Of a DNA stretch of 64,000 nucleotides, positions 54,199 to 63,620 are shown piece after piece; position 1 is the first letter of the stretch; each line of letters starts with the position of its first letter. The notes beneath the pieces were generated by a model. It had not been told where the DNA came from. It was given only the letters and a program-made list of their open reading frames with translations, and did no database searches. The position numbers were made by a program, and so were the translations under genes. Source of the stretch: Arthrobacter sp. TPD3018. GTDB taxonomy: Bacteria > Pseudomonadota > Alphaproteobacteria > Sphingomonadales > Sphingomonadaceae. The stretch lies in contig QDFQ01000008.1 of the NCBI GenBank assembly GCA_003075315.1, positions 79,015 to 143,014 of the forward strand. Direction: 5' to 3'.

Positions 54199-54262
54199 TG
54201 GATGCATGTAGAAGCGGGTGGCTTGATTGCGGAATTTGTGTAGCTACATAAAGGGGGTGGAT

Positions 54263-54529
54263 GTGGAGATCAGCTTCGATCCCAAGAAACGCGACAAGGT
54301 GCTGCGTGAGTGTGGCCTCGACTTTGCCGCCGCAGCTCGGGTGTTCGAGGGGCGAAGCCGGACCGTCATCGACGACCGTGTCGATTACGGTGAGGTGCGT
54401 CAGATCACGTATGGCTGGATGGGGCAGGTCGCGGTGGCGGTGGTCTGGACGGAGCGCGATGGCGCATGCCGCGTGATCTCGATGCGACGAATGCACCAAT
54501 GGGAGATCAGATATGTCGGATTGGATTGA
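54263..54529 (+). CDS. brnT: BrnT-family toxin
   Basis: An 88-residue RelE-like fold toxin of the BrnT family; characterised BrnT is an RNase that blocks translation. Family hallmarks are FDPKKRDKVLRECGLDFAAA at the N-terminus, DDRVDYGEVRQITYGWM and the WTERDGACRVISMRRMHQWE C-terminus. GTG at 54263 with AAGGGG upstream is preferred; GTG at 54257 is possible. It overlaps brnA by 17 bases, the standard toxin-first order. Confidence 0.88.
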   Translation: MEISFDPKKRDKVLRECGLDFAAAARVFEGRSRTVIDDRVDYGEVRQITYGWMGQVAVAVVWTERDGACRVISMRRMHQWEIRYVGLD

Positions 54530-54785
54530 CCCCGATGACGCCCCCGAATTGACGGAGGACATGGCGGCGATCGCTGAGGTTCGCGTCGGCGGCAGGGTGG
54601 TTCGCCCGGCGAGCGGCTATCTCGGACCCGATGGTGTCGTACGTGGCCGTCCACCGTTGCGCGAGCAGGCCAAGCGTCAGGTGACGCTGCGGCTCGACCC
54701 CGATGTGATCGAGCGGTTCCGCGCGGACGGGCCAGGCTGGCAGGGGCGGATGAACGCGGCGCTGCGCAAGGCGGCGGGGCTTTAG
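54513..54785 (+). CDS. brnA: BrnA-family antitoxin
   Basis: A 90-residue antitoxin. The acidic N-terminal region (SDWIDPDDAPELTEDMAAIA) would wrap the toxin; the C-terminal ribbon-helix-helix DNA-binding part is QVTLRLDPDVIERFRADGPG then WQGRMNAALRKAAGL. It would neutralise BrnT and repress the pair's promoter. It overlaps brnT and converges with the AIPR gene, 12 bases apart. Confidence 0.88.
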   Translation: MSDWIDPDDAPELTEDMAAIAEVRVGGRVVRPASGYLGPDGVVRGRPPLREQAKRQVTLRLDPDVIERFRADGPGWQGRMNAALRKAAGL

Positions 54786-54797
54786 GTCTTCTATCAG

Positions 54798-56497
54798 TTA
54801 ACGACCTTTTTGCTCTGGCTCTGGCAAGTCCAGAGAAAGCTGTTTTGCTCTAGCGAATCTCGCTAGAAGCTGCTTCGTCATCGCGCTTCTAAAGACGCGA
54901 TAGGCCGCCATGCCTCTGTTCTGAGTCATGAATTCATCCACTTGCTCCTTGACGCCCTCGTAATGCGCTGCGACAGCGTCGTAATCGAAGATACTAGTCC
55001 CATCTGTTTCGCATCTTAGGCTGAGCATGTAAAGAAGGTGAAAAACGCCTTCAATTACCCAGCTTTCATCGTACGTCTTCTTCAGGCGCGAGTTCATGGC
55101 TGATAGTGCTCGCCGTCTATCCTCATCAACCATCTTATACAGACGCCACACAACAACGACGTTCTCAGCAGACAGAATTGATTCATCAAATACCCAGTGG
55201 TAATACTCCCCAAATATACGATTCGAGGATGTTTTTGCGCGATCTGGCTCACGCAGCACATACGCGAGAATAACCTGACCTAATTTTACGGCGTCGATCC
55301 GTTTATCTGCCGCCTGATCAATATGCTGGTCATTTTTGCGCTCATAGTAATAGCCGTATCCGTTGAGCGCATTTTCCAATTTAAGTTGGATGGAGTCGTT
55401 AGATCGAATGTCACGGCTTCTAATCGGCGTTTGACTATTTGTTGCCTCTGCGACGCTATTAGTAAAGTGCCTGTCGGCCGTCTCGATCACGCGTATGAGA
55501 AGCTTAACGTCATATATTCTATTGATATCGCTTCGCGCGGCCTCAAATAGCGCGTGTGACGTCTGTCCGCCATTTACAATTTGTGGGTTCAGCATGCGAA
55601 CCTTAGGACTTGCCGCACGAGGCTGGTAGTCCATCTTGTCACATACAATCGTGATACCGTTATTCAAATACCAAAATTGCGTATTCTCCCTACTTACCGC
55701 TGTCGCAAGAATCTTTCTATTGACATCATTTTCCTCACCCAATAAAGTCGAATATTATCTTCAAATAGAGAATCATCAACCTCTTGAGGAAATTCGGGGT
55801 CGCCTATTAGGCGGACGATTTCGTCTCCCCTTACAGTTCCAATAAGACCCTTTGCAAATCCATCAGTCCGACCATAGTACTGATCTTCAACAAGAGATAA
55901 TGTATATTCTCGATCGGATACGGCGCTCTTTGTTAGAAAGCGACTGAACCAGAGTAGATCATGTTGTCGTAAAGTGGCGTGCTGATAAGGTCTTAAAGCA
56001 TCTTCAAACCTCTCCTTGTGGGAGGCGATTAAGGGGGATGCATTATTGCAGAGGTGGACATGGATCGAGTAAACAGCCTCATCCAGCGCGGACCATATGG
56101 CCTGTACCTTGCTCCATAATAGAGAATTGCAAGTCGACTCTAGTGATGGATCTTTTCTGAAACATCCATCAAGGAAACTGAGAATTTTATCGATTTCGTT
56201 GGATGGAAAAGAGCCTGCTGTTTTCTCGAATGTGCTAACGTACTTAAACTGGAAGATATGTATTGCGCGTTTTTCCAGCCGGCTATCGATAAACAGGGCA
56301 TCAACGCCCCTGTCGTCGCCGCCGTCCGTTATCGCGCTGCGGATTTCGTCGTCGTCGATTTTAAGAATTTTGGACAACGCAAAATATTGAAAGGCTTTGC
56401 TCTCCTCTTGGAGAGCGAGAGAGCGCTGAAAAGCATGGACGTTAGTGCGGACTTGGCTCCAATCTAGAAGCGTTGGCTTTGCTGTTGTTGACGGCAT
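54798..56497 (-). pseudogene. frameshifted AIPR-family (abortive-infection phage resistance) gene with nuclease-like N-terminus
   Basis: Two overlapping minus-strand frames together make one AIPR protein of about 565 residues. The first (56497 to about 55745) ends ...SLFEDNIRLYW and then leaves the family pattern; the second resumes at GEENDVNRKILATAVSRENT then QFWYLNNGITIVCD, the AIPR core. Restoring one T in CTTTATTGGGTGAGG (giving TTTATTTGGG) joins them, so one base appears lost near 55740. The N-terminal part has a PD-(D/E)XK-like arrangement: GGDDRGVDALF (59-69) and HIFQFKYV (80-87). The whole gene is visibly AT-richer than its neighbours, indicating transfer. It begins 24 bases after the uvrA stop on the same strand. 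A sequencing error is possible. Confidence 0.75.
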
Positions 56498-56521
56498 CCG
56501 CACCCCCACATGTGATTCCTG

Positions 56522-59431
56522 TCAGCCTACATCGCTAACAGACGAATTTGCACGCGTTTTCAGCAACGGCGCCAGATACTTCCCCGTAAAGCTCCTCGGT
56601 TCCTTCACCACCTCTTCCGGCGTGCCGGTGGCGACGATTTCGCCGCCCTTCACGCCGCCTTCCGGCCCCAAATCCACGATCCAGTCTGCCGTCTTGATGA
56701 CGTCGAGATTGTGTTCGATGACGACGACGGTGTTGCCCTGCTCGACCAGGGCGTGGAGGACTTCGAGCAACTTGCGCACGTCTTCGAAGTGCAGGCCCGT
56801 CGTCGGTTCGTCGAGGATGTAGAGCGTGTTGCCGGTGGCGCGGCGCGAGAGTTCCTTGGCGAGCTTGACGCGCTGCGCTTCGCCGCCCGACAGGGTGGTC
56901 GCCTGCTGGCCGACCTTGACGTAGCCCAGACCCACCTCGACCAGCATCTCCATCTTGTCGCGGATCGGCGGCACGGCCTTGAAGAACTCCGCGGCATCCT
57001 CGACGGTCATGTCGAGCACGTCGGCGATGCTCTTGCCCTTGAACTTCACCTCCAGCGTCTCGCGATTGTAGCGGGCGCCGTGGCAGACGTCGCAGGTGAC
57101 GTAGACGTCGGGGAGGAAGTGCATCTCGATCTTGAGCACGCCGTCGCCCTGGCACGCCTCGCAGCGGCCGCCCTTGACGTTGAAGCTGAAGCGGCCGGGC
57201 TTGTAGCCGCGCGCCTGCGCCTCCGGCAGGCCGGCGAACCAGTCGCGGATCTGCGTGAAGCTGCCGGTGTAGGTCGCCGGGTTCGACCGCGGCGTGCGGC
57301 CGATCGGCGACTGGTCGATGTCGATGACCTTGTCGAGGTGCTGGAGCCCGGTGACCTTATCGTGCTTGCCCGCCAGGATGCGCGCGCCGTTGAGCGCCCG
57401 CGCGGCGGCGGCGTAGAGCGTGTCGATCGTGAAGCTCGACTTGCCCGAGCCCGACACGCCGGTGATGCAGGTGAAGGTGCCGAGCGGGATCGACGCCGTC
57501 ACGCCGGTGAGGTTGTTGGCACGGGCGTTGTGGACGGTCAGCTTCTTGCCGTTGCCCTTGCGGCGTTCCGCGGGGACGGGGACTTCGCGCGTGCCGTTGA
57601 GGTAATCGGCGGTGATGCTGGTCTTGCTCTTGAGCAATTGCTTGAGCGTTCCCTGCGCGACGATCTGGCCGCCGTGGACGCCGGCGCCCGGCCCCATGTC
57701 GATGACGTAATCGGCGGTGCGGATCGCATCCTCGTCATGTTCGACGACGAGCACGGTGTTGCCGAGGTCGCGCAGGCGCCTGAGTGTCGCGAGCAGCATG
57801 TCGTTGTCGCGCTGGTGCAGGCCGATCGACGGTTCGTCGAGGACGTACAAGACGCCCGACAGGCCGCTGCCGATCTGCGACGCCAGGCGGATGCGCTGGC
57901 TCTCGCCGCCCGACAGCGTGCCGCTGGTGCGATCGAGATTGAGGTAATCGAGGCCGACGTTGTTGAGGAAGCCCAGGCGCTCGACGATCTCCTTCAGGAT
58001 GCGTTCGGCGATCGCGCGCTGCTGGTCGCCCAGGTGGTTGGGCAGATCGGTGAAGAAGGCGAGCGCGTCGACCACGGAGAGGTGCGTGGCGTGGGCGATG
58101 TCGGTCTTGGCGATCTTGACCGCGAGCGCTTCGGGCTTGAGGCGCGCGCCGTGGCAGACCTCGCACGGGCGCGACGACTGGTATTTGCCCAGCTCCTCGC
58201 GCATCCACGCGCTCTCGGTCTGGAGCAGGCGGCGGTTGAGGTTGCCGATCACGCCCTCGAACGGTTTCTTGACGTCGTAGCTCTTCTTGCCGTCGACGAA
58301 GGTGAGCGTGACCGCCTTGCCCTTGGTGCCGAACAGGATGACGTCCTGCGTTTCGGGGTGCAGGTCCTTCCACGGCGTATCGAGGTCGAATTTGTATTCG
58401 CGCGCGAGGGAGCCGAGGACCTGCATGTAATAGGGGCTGGGCGGGTTGGACTTCGCCCATGGGACGACGGCGCCCTTCTTGATGCTGAGGTCGTGGTTGG
58501 GGACGACGAGGTCTTCGTCGAACAGCAGTTTTTCGCCGAGGCCGTCGCACGCGGGGCAGGCGCCCTGGGGGGCGTTGAAGCTGAAGAGGCGCGGCTCGAT
58601 CTCGGCGATGGTGAAGCCGCTGATCGGGCAGGCGAACTTCTCGCTGAACACGATGCGGCCGGCGGGTGCGTTGTCGCCGAGGACTTCGGACTTGGGGGTG
58701 TGCGGTTCGACCGGGTCCGCCGGGTCGATATAGGCGAGGCCGTCGGCGAGCTTCAGCGCGGTTTCAAAGCTTTCGGCCAGGCGCGTGGCGGCGTCAGCAC
58801 GGACGACGAGACGGTCGACGACGATCTCGATGTCGTGCTTGTACTTCTTGTCGAGCGCGGGGGCCTCGTCGATCTCATGGATCGTGCCGTCGATGCGCAC
58901 GCGGGTGAAGCCCGCCTTCTGCCATTCGGCGAGTTCCTTGCGATATTCGCCCTTGCGCCCGCGGACGACGGGGGCGAGCAGGTACAGGCGCGTGCCTTCG
59001 GGCAGCGCCATGACGCGGTCGACCATCTGGCTAACCGTCTGCGCGGCGATCGGCTCGCCGGTGGCGGGCGAATAGGGGATGCCGACGCGCGCCCAAAGCA
59101 GGCGCATGTAATCGTAGATTTCGGTGACGGTCGCGACGGTCGAGCGCGGGTTGCGCGACGTCGTCTTCTGCTCGATCGAGATGGCGGGCGACAGGCCCTC
59201 GATATGGTCGACGTCGGGCTTCTGCATCAGCTCGAGGAACTGGCGTGCATAGGCCGACAGCGATTCGACGTAGCGGCGCTGCCCCTCGGCATAGATGGTG
59301 TCGAAGGCGAGGCTGGATTTGCCCGAGCCCGACAGGCCGGTGATGACCGTCAACGTGTCGCGGGGGATGTCGACGTCGACGTCCTTGAGATTGTGCTCGC
59401 GCGCGCCGCGGACGGAAATTTTGGTCAGCAT
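56522..59431 (-). CDS. uvrA: excinuclease ABC subunit A
   Basis: A 969-residue nucleotide-excision-repair damage sensor, a tandem ABC ATPase. Walker A sites [16 protein letters not shown] (about 32-47) and [16 protein letters not shown], signature [16 protein letters not shown] and [15 protein letters not shown], and zinc-binding CPACDGLG and CEACQGDG...CDVCHGARY are intact. A LexA-type box lies just before its ATG, so it should be SOS-induced. The frameshifted AIPR gene follows 24 bases downstream on the same strand. Confidence 0.98.
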   Translation of the reverse strand: MLTKISVRGAREHNLKDVDVDIPRDTLTVITGLSGSGKSSLAFDTIYAEGQRRYVESLSAYARQFLELMQKPDVDHIEGLSPAISIEQKTTSRNPRSTVATVTEIYDYMRLLWARVGIPYSPATGEPIAAQTVSQMVDRVMALPEGTRLYLLAPVVRGRKGEYRKELAEWQKAGFTRVRIDGTIHEIDEAPALDKKYKHDIEIVVDRLVVRADAATRLAESFETALKLADGLAYIDPADPVEPHTPKSEVLGDNAPAGRIVFSEKFACPISGFTIAEIEPRLFSFNAPQGACPACDGLGEKLLFDEDLVVPNHDLSIKKGAVVPWAKSNPPSPYYMQVLGSLAREYKFDLDTPWKDLHPETQDVILFGTKGKAVTLTFVDGKKSYDVKKPFEGVIGNLNRRLLQTESAWMREELGKYQSSRPCEVCHGARLKPEALAVKIAKTDIAHATHLSVVDALAFFTDLPNHLGDQQRAIAERILKEIVERLGFLNNVGLDYLNLDRTSGTLSGGESQRIRLASQIGSGLSGVLYVLDEPSIGLHQRDNDMLLATLRRLRDLGNTVLVVEHDEDAIRTADYVIDMGPGAGVHGGQIVAQGTLKQLLKSKTSITADYLNGTREVPVPAERRKGNGKKLTVHNARANNLTGVTASIPLGTFTCITGVSGSGKSSFTIDTLYAAAARALNGARILAGKHDKVTGLQHLDKVIDIDQSPIGRTPRSNPATYTGSFTQIRDWFAGLPEAQARGYKPGRFSFNVKGGRCEACQGDGVLKIEMHFLPDVYVTCDVCHGARYNRETLEVKFKGKSIADVLDMTVEDAAEFFKAVPPIRDKMEMLVEVGLGYVKVGQQATTLSGGEAQRVKLAKELSRRATGNTLYILDEPTTGLHFEDVRKLLEVLHALVEQGNTVVVIEHNLDVIKTADWIVDLGPEGGVKGGEIVATGTPEEVVKEPRSFTGKYLAPLLKTRANSSVSDVG

Positions 59432-59438
59432 GAAGCGG

Positions 59439-59453
59439 GTTCTACTTCTGTTC
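59439..59453. promoter_or_regulatory. LexA (SOS) box upstream of uvrA
   Basis: GTTC TACTTCT GTTC, an exact match to the alphaproteobacterial SOS box GTTC-N7-GTTC, eight bases before the uvrA ATG on the opposite strand sense. Confidence 0.85.
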
Positions 59454-59561
59454 TGTTTCTGATGCTAGTCTGGCACGTAGGAACGCACCGCGCGAATTTC
59501 GAGCCGCATTGAAAGCATCCGAGCGGTGTCTTACGTCTGTGCCACACGAGGAGAATGCGCG

Positions 59562-59939
59562 ATGGGCAAGAAGCACAAGAAGGCGAAGCTTCCCAAGGAA
59601 GTGCTGGGCGTGAAGCTGCCCAAGGAGGTGCGCGAGGTAGGCGGGGCGCTGATGGAGAAGGCGAACAGCCCGCAGGGGCGCGAGATGCTGGCGGCGGGGC
59701 TGACGATGGCCGCGGCGGCGGCGACCGCGGCGCTGGCCAAGGGGCGGGCCGAGCGCGCCGCGAAGCCGGAGGCGCCGCGCCCGCCCCAGGCGCCGGTGTC
59801 GCCCGTTCCCCCCGTGCCGCCTGTCCCTCCGGTGCCGCCGCAGGGGACGCAGACGCAGCCCGATCCGCAAGCGATCGCCGATGCGGTGGGCAAGGCGGCG
59901 GAAGCGATGCTGGGGCGGCTATTTGGGCGTAAAGACTGA
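59562..59939 (+). CDS. hypothetical protein with proline-rich linker
   Basis: A 125-residue protein, divergent from uvrA, with GAGGAG before the ATG. The basic N-terminus (GKKHKKAKLPKEVLGVKLPK, two KLPKEV repeats) is followed by an Ala-rich helix (MLAAGLTMAAAAATAALAKG), a proline-rich linker of PVPPVPP repeats and a C-terminal amphipathic helix (QAIADAVGKAAEAMLGRLFG). The Ala-rich part could insert in or lie on a membrane. The layout is repeated in other sphingomonads, but no function is known to me. Confidence 0.65.
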   Translation: MGKKHKKAKLPKEVLGVKLPKEVREVGGALMEKANSPQGREMLAAGLTMAAAAATAALAKGRAERAAKPEAPRPPQAPVSPVPPVPPVPPVPPQGTQTQPDPQAIADAVGKAAEAMLGRLFGRKD

Positions 59940-60051
59940 AGGGCGAGGTTTGCGCGGCGTTTGCTGTCCGTCCAGCATAGGACCGGCGCTGCGGAGCCAT
60001 GACCATCCAGGCTGCGCCCGTGACAACTTCCATCTAGCCCCACGAGCGATA

Positions 60052-60120
60052 TCCATCAGCCCGCAGCTGTACGATGTGATCGGCCGCTCGTTCACGATGG
60101 GCGCCCGCGTGCGCTTCTGA
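60052..60120 (+). pseudogene. remnant: 3' end of a TonB-dependent receptor gene
   Basis: Twenty-two codons and a stop read SISPQLYDVIGRSFTMGARV then RF, the classic last beta-strand and C-terminal Phe of TonB-dependent receptors. Upstream, the same frame runs into sequence with no receptor similarity and no start, so only the tail remains. An intact receptor terminator follows at 60147. An intact receptor gene begins 330 bases later. The other bases between 59940 and 60451 show nothing I can assign apart from the terminator and the leader of that gene. Confidence 0.65.
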
Positions 60121-60146
60121 TCGCACGACCCCATATGATGGCCTGA

Positions 60147-60180
60147 GGGACGGCGGTTCGAGAGGGCCGCCGCCCTTTTT
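60147..60180 (+). terminator. rho-independent terminator of the lost receptor gene
   Basis: Stem GGGACGGCGG / CCGCCGCCC (one bulged A), a ten-base loop, then TTTTT, 26 bases past the remnant stop. Confidence 0.8.
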
Positions 60181-60451
60181 GCGTGTGCCTCGCGGCCTGC
60201 TTCCGGCTGCGATTTCTCCGCGTCAGCCCGCGGCGCAACTTGGGCGTCCTCACCTGCCCCTTCGCGCAACATAGCGCCACTTGCTGTGGCTGTTTTGCAA
60301 CGCAACGTTGCTGAAAGCGGAAATAGGTCAGCAATACGTGCTTTACGCGAGCAAGACAGTCACACAAGCGTCACGCAGTCCAGAAGACTGACATTCCAAA
60401 TCGATGACGCATGGGGCGACCGAAAACGGCGCCGTTGCAAAGGGGATATAC

Positions 60452-63400
60452 GTGACGAAAACCGCTCGATTCGATGTGACGCGCAAGGCGGCTCTGCTCG
60501 CCGCGGCGACGCCGCTGGCGCTGATGCTGGGAGCCGCTCCGGCGTTCGCGCAGACGACGGCGCAGACGCCTGCGCAGCTCGAGATCAAGGATCAGCAGAC
60601 CGATCCGACGACGACGCAGGGCGCGAGCGATCAGGACAAGGCGAGCGACATCGTCGTCACCGGTTCGCTGTTCCGTCGCACCGACACCGAAACCCCGTCG
60701 CCCGTCACCGTGCTGACCAGCGACACGCTGGCCAAGGCCGGCATCACCACCGCGTCGGACGCGATCCGCTCGATCTCGGCCGACAGCGCGGGCTCGATCG
60801 GCACCGGCTTCCAGTCGGGCTTCTCGGCCGGCGGTTCGGCCGTGTCGCTCCGCGGCCTCGGCGTGTCGTCGACGCTGGTGCTGATCGACGGCCTGCGTTC
60901 GGCGAACTTCCCGCTGAACGACGACGGCCATAACGCATACGTCGACCTCAACTCGATCCCGTTCAGCCTGGTCGACCGCATCGAAGTGCTGAAGGACGGC
61001 GCATCGTCGACCTATGGCGCGGACGCGATCGGCGGCGTGGTCAACGTGATCCTGAAGAAGCACTTCACCGGCATCGACGGCCTGGTCGAGGGCGGCGTCG
61101 CCGAGCGCGGCGATGCCAGCCACCAGCGCGCGCAGCTGACGCTGGGCTATGGCGACTATGACCGCCAGGGCTTCAACGTCTATCTGAACGGCGAATATCA
61201 GCGTGACGGCCGCGTTTCGAACCACAGCCGCGGCTTCCCGTACAACACCCAGGACCTGACCCCGATCGGCGGCCTGGACAATAACGCGTCCGACCAGTCG
61301 CTGACCGTCAACGTGCCGACCGCCTATGTTACGCGCGTCCGCCAGACCGACCTCAACAACCCGCTCGCCGGCCAGGTCGGCGCGCCGCTGACCACGCGCT
61401 ACGACGCGTTGGGCTTGGCCAATTGCGCGCGCGACACGTTCGCCGTCACCACCGGTTCGGCGCAGGGCACCGGCTGCAAGTACGACCTGGTCGACCTGTA
61501 TCGCCAGATTCAGCCGCTGCAGGAGCGCTACTCGCTGCAGGGCCGCGTCAGCGTCCGCATCGCCGACAATGTTGAAGGCTATATCACCGGCAGCTACAGC
61601 CGTAGCGACGTCAGCATCAACGGCACGCCCTCGGCGATCCGCAACACGCAGCCGTTCGGTGGCGCACCGTCGGTCGCGTCGAACAACCCCGGCATCGTCC
61701 TGCCGGTGTACATCTGCGCGGCGGGCACCAATTGCGCGACCGCGGCGAACCGCCAGCTCAACCCGAACAACCCCTATGCGGCAGCGTTCGCCAACGACCC
61801 GACCAACGGCGCGGCGCGCATCTATTATCTGTTCGGCGACATCCCCGGCGGCAGCGATCGCAAGAACGAGGTGTACCGCGCCACCGCAGGCCTGAACGGC
61901 AATTTCGGCGACGGCCGTTACAACTGGCGTGTCGAGGGCGTGTACGCACGCGACGAGATTCAGCTGACGCAGCGCGGCCTGATCAACATCGCGGGCCTCG
62001 CCCAGGCGATCAACACGGGGGCGTACAATTTCGTCAACCCGTCGCAGAACAGCGCGGCGGTGCGCAACGCGATCTCGCCCAACAAGGTGACGCCGTCGTT
62101 CTCGACCCAGGCGGCGCTGGATGCGTCGCTGTCAGCACGCCTCGCCGACCTGCCGGGCGGTCCGCTCCAGCTCGCCATCGGCGGCCAGGTGCGCCGCGAG
62201 ACGCTGGAGAACAACAACCAAAATGCCGCGCTGGACACCTACGGCCTGTCGACCGCCTCGGCGTTCGGGTCGCACACCGTGTCGGCCGCCTATTTCGAAG
62301 CCGATGCGCCGATTCTCGACCAGGTCGAGTTGAACGTGTCGGGTCGCTACGACCACTATTCGGAAGGCTTCAGCCACTTCTCGCCGAAGGTCGGCGTCAA
62401 GTTCACGCCGATCAAGGAACTGGCGATCCGCGGCACCTATGCCGAGGGCTTCCGCGCGCCGACCTTCGCCGAATCGGGTCCGCGCAGCCAGTATGCGGGC
62501 TTCGTGTCGACGACCCCGCCGTGTAACTTCATCCTGCAGCACGGTGGCACCGGCACGGCGGCGTCGTGCTCGGCGAACGGTAACCCGTATAACCTCAACT
62601 ACAACCTGGGACGCGGCCTTGCCGGCAACCCCAACCTCCAGCCGGAAATCTCGCGCAGCTTCACCGGCGGCGTGATCTTCCAGCCGGTGCGCTGGCTGAG
62701 CCTGACGGTCGATTATTACAACGTCCGCAAGAAGAATCTGATCGTCACCGGTCCGGACTTCGGCAAGGCGGTTGCGGCCTATTACAATTCGGCGAACCTC
62801 GCCGCGGCGCAGACCGCGGTGGCCGGGGTCGGCCAGGGCTATTCGGTGAACACGACCGACGCGGTCGATCCGCTGTTCCCGAACGCGCTGCCGCGCGTAT
62901 TGATCATCAACGTGCCGTATGTGAACGCGAACTATGCGCTAACCTCGGGCATCGATTTCTCGGCGACGGCGACCGTGCCGCTGGGCGATGGGATCAAGTT
63001 CACCAGCCGCATCGAAGCGACGCACGTCATCAAGTACAACCTCGTCACCTCCGCGGGTGTGCAGCATTATGCCGGCACGATGGGCCCGTACGACCTGTCG
63101 TCGGGCAACGGCACGCCGTCGTGGCGCGGCAACTGGCAGAACACGTTGGACTTCGGCGATTACTCGCTGTCGGCGACGGCGTTCTACGTCAGCCGGATCA
63201 AGGCGGTGTCGGAAGACCAGGGCCTGCCGCTCGATTGCGCCAACGGCAATTTGTACACGCGTTCGTCGCCGCAGAACGAAGCCTTCTGCTACGTCAGCCC
63301 GTTCATCAACGTCGATCTGAACGGCACGGTGAAGGTCAACGACAAGTTCACCTTCTTCCTCAACGTGAAGAACGTGTTCGACGCCAAGGCGCCGGTCGCG

Positions 63401-63499
63401 CCGGCCGCCTATTCGAGCGCGCCGAACTTCCTGACCACCTGGCATTACGCCGGCCTGATCGGGCGCCAGTATCGCGCGGGGGCGTCGTTCCGCTTCTAA
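60452..63499 (+). CDS. TonB-dependent outer-membrane receptor
   Basis: A 1015-residue receptor. GTG at 60452, with AAGGGG upstream, gives a signal peptide (ARFDVTRKAALLAAATPLAL then MLGAAPAFAQ). A TonB box-like DIVVTGSLFRR lies at about 68-78, a plug domain at about 80-200 (VLIDGLRSANF, VDRIEVLKDGASSTYGADAI then GGVVNVILKK) and a 22-strand barrel to the C-terminus, ending in GRQYRAGASFRF. The Gln/Asn-rich loops and paired Cys in extracellular loops are common in sphingomonad receptors. The ligand (siderophore, glycan, peptide) cannot be told. Single gene, followed by hairpins. Confidence 0.95.
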   Translation: MTKTARFDVTRKAALLAAATPLALMLGAAPAFAQTTAQTPAQLEIKDQQTDPTTTQGASDQDKASDIVVTGSLFRRTDTETPSPVTVLTSDTLAKAGITTASDAIRSISADSAGSIGTGFQSGFSAGGSAVSLRGLGVSSTLVLIDGLRSANFPLNDDGHNAYVDLNSIPFSLVDRIEVLKDGASSTYGADAIGGVVNVILKKHFTGIDGLVEGGVAERGDASHQRAQLTLGYGDYDRQGFNVYLNGEYQRDGRVSNHSRGFPYNTQDLTPIGGLDNNASDQSLTVNVPTAYVTRVRQTDLNNPLAGQVGAPLTTRYDALGLANCARDTFAVTTGSAQGTGCKYDLVDLYRQIQPLQERYSLQGRVSVRIADNVEGYITGSYSRSDVSINGTPSAIRNTQPFGGAPSVASNNPGIVLPVYICAAGTNCATAANRQLNPNNPYAAAFANDPTNGAARIYYLFGDIPGGSDRKNEVYRATAGLNGNFGDGRYNWRVEGVYARDEIQLTQRGLINIAGLAQAINTGAYNFVNPSQNSAAVRNAISPNKVTPSFSTQAALDASLSARLADLPGGPLQLAIGGQVRRETLENNNQNAALDTYGLSTASAFGSHTVSAAYFEADAPILDQVELNVSGRYDHYSEGFSHFSPKVGVKFTPIKELAIRGTYAEGFRAPTFAESGPRSQYAGFVSTTPPCNFILQHGGTGTAASCSANGNPYNLNYNLGRGLAGNPNLQPEISRSFTGGVIFQPVRWLSLTVDYYNVRKKNLIVTGPDFGKAVAAYYNSANLAAAQTAVAGVGQGYSVNTTDAVDPLFPNALPRVLIINVPYVNANYALTSGIDFSATATVPLGDGIKFTSRIEATHVIKYNLVTSAGVQHYAGTMGPYDLSSGNGTPSWRGNWQNTLDFGDYSLSATAFYVSRIKAVSEDQGLPLDCANGNLYTRSSPQNEAFCYVSPFINVDLNGTVKVNDKFTFFLNVKNVFDAKAPVAPAAYSSAPNFLTTWHYAGLIGRQYRAGASFRF

Positions 63500-63530
63500 G
63501 CGGGTCATTGACGGCATACCTGGCACCTGG

Positions 63531-63554
63531 GGGGCTCCGCTGCGGCGGGGCCCC
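63531..63554 (+). terminator. GC-rich hairpin after the TonB receptor gene
   Basis: GGGGCTCCGC TGCG GCGGGGCCCC: a ten-pair stem (one G-U) with a four-base loop but no T-run. It may stabilise the 3' end. Confidence 0.5.
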
Positions 63555-63575
63555 TCACATGGGAGTTCTCAGGTC

Positions 63576-63609
63576 AAGAGGCTGTGCGGTAGAGCGTGCA
63601 GCCTCTTTC
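63576..63609 (+). terminator. terminator between TonB receptor and the edge gene
   Basis: AAGAGGCTG and CAGCCTCTT pair perfectly over nine bases with a 14-base loop, followed by a T/C-rich stretch. It lies between convergent genes. Confidence 0.6.
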
Positions 63610-63620
63610 CTTCCGCACAA

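Noticed and set aside
55735-55750. Programmed frameshift to express the AIPR protein
   Set aside because: No slippery heptamer followed by a strong structure is evident, and the family is normally encoded in one frame. A mutation or sequencing error is simpler.
56711-59512. A very long open frame (over 900 codons) on the plus strand opposite uvrA
   Set aside because: GC-rich genes often leave long antisense frames. The translation is low-complexity Arg/Ala/Asp-rich with no motif, while the minus strand is an unmistakable uvrA.
60181-60451. Cobalamin or other riboswitch before the TonB receptor
   Set aside because: No B12-box or other conserved riboswitch core could be found by eye.
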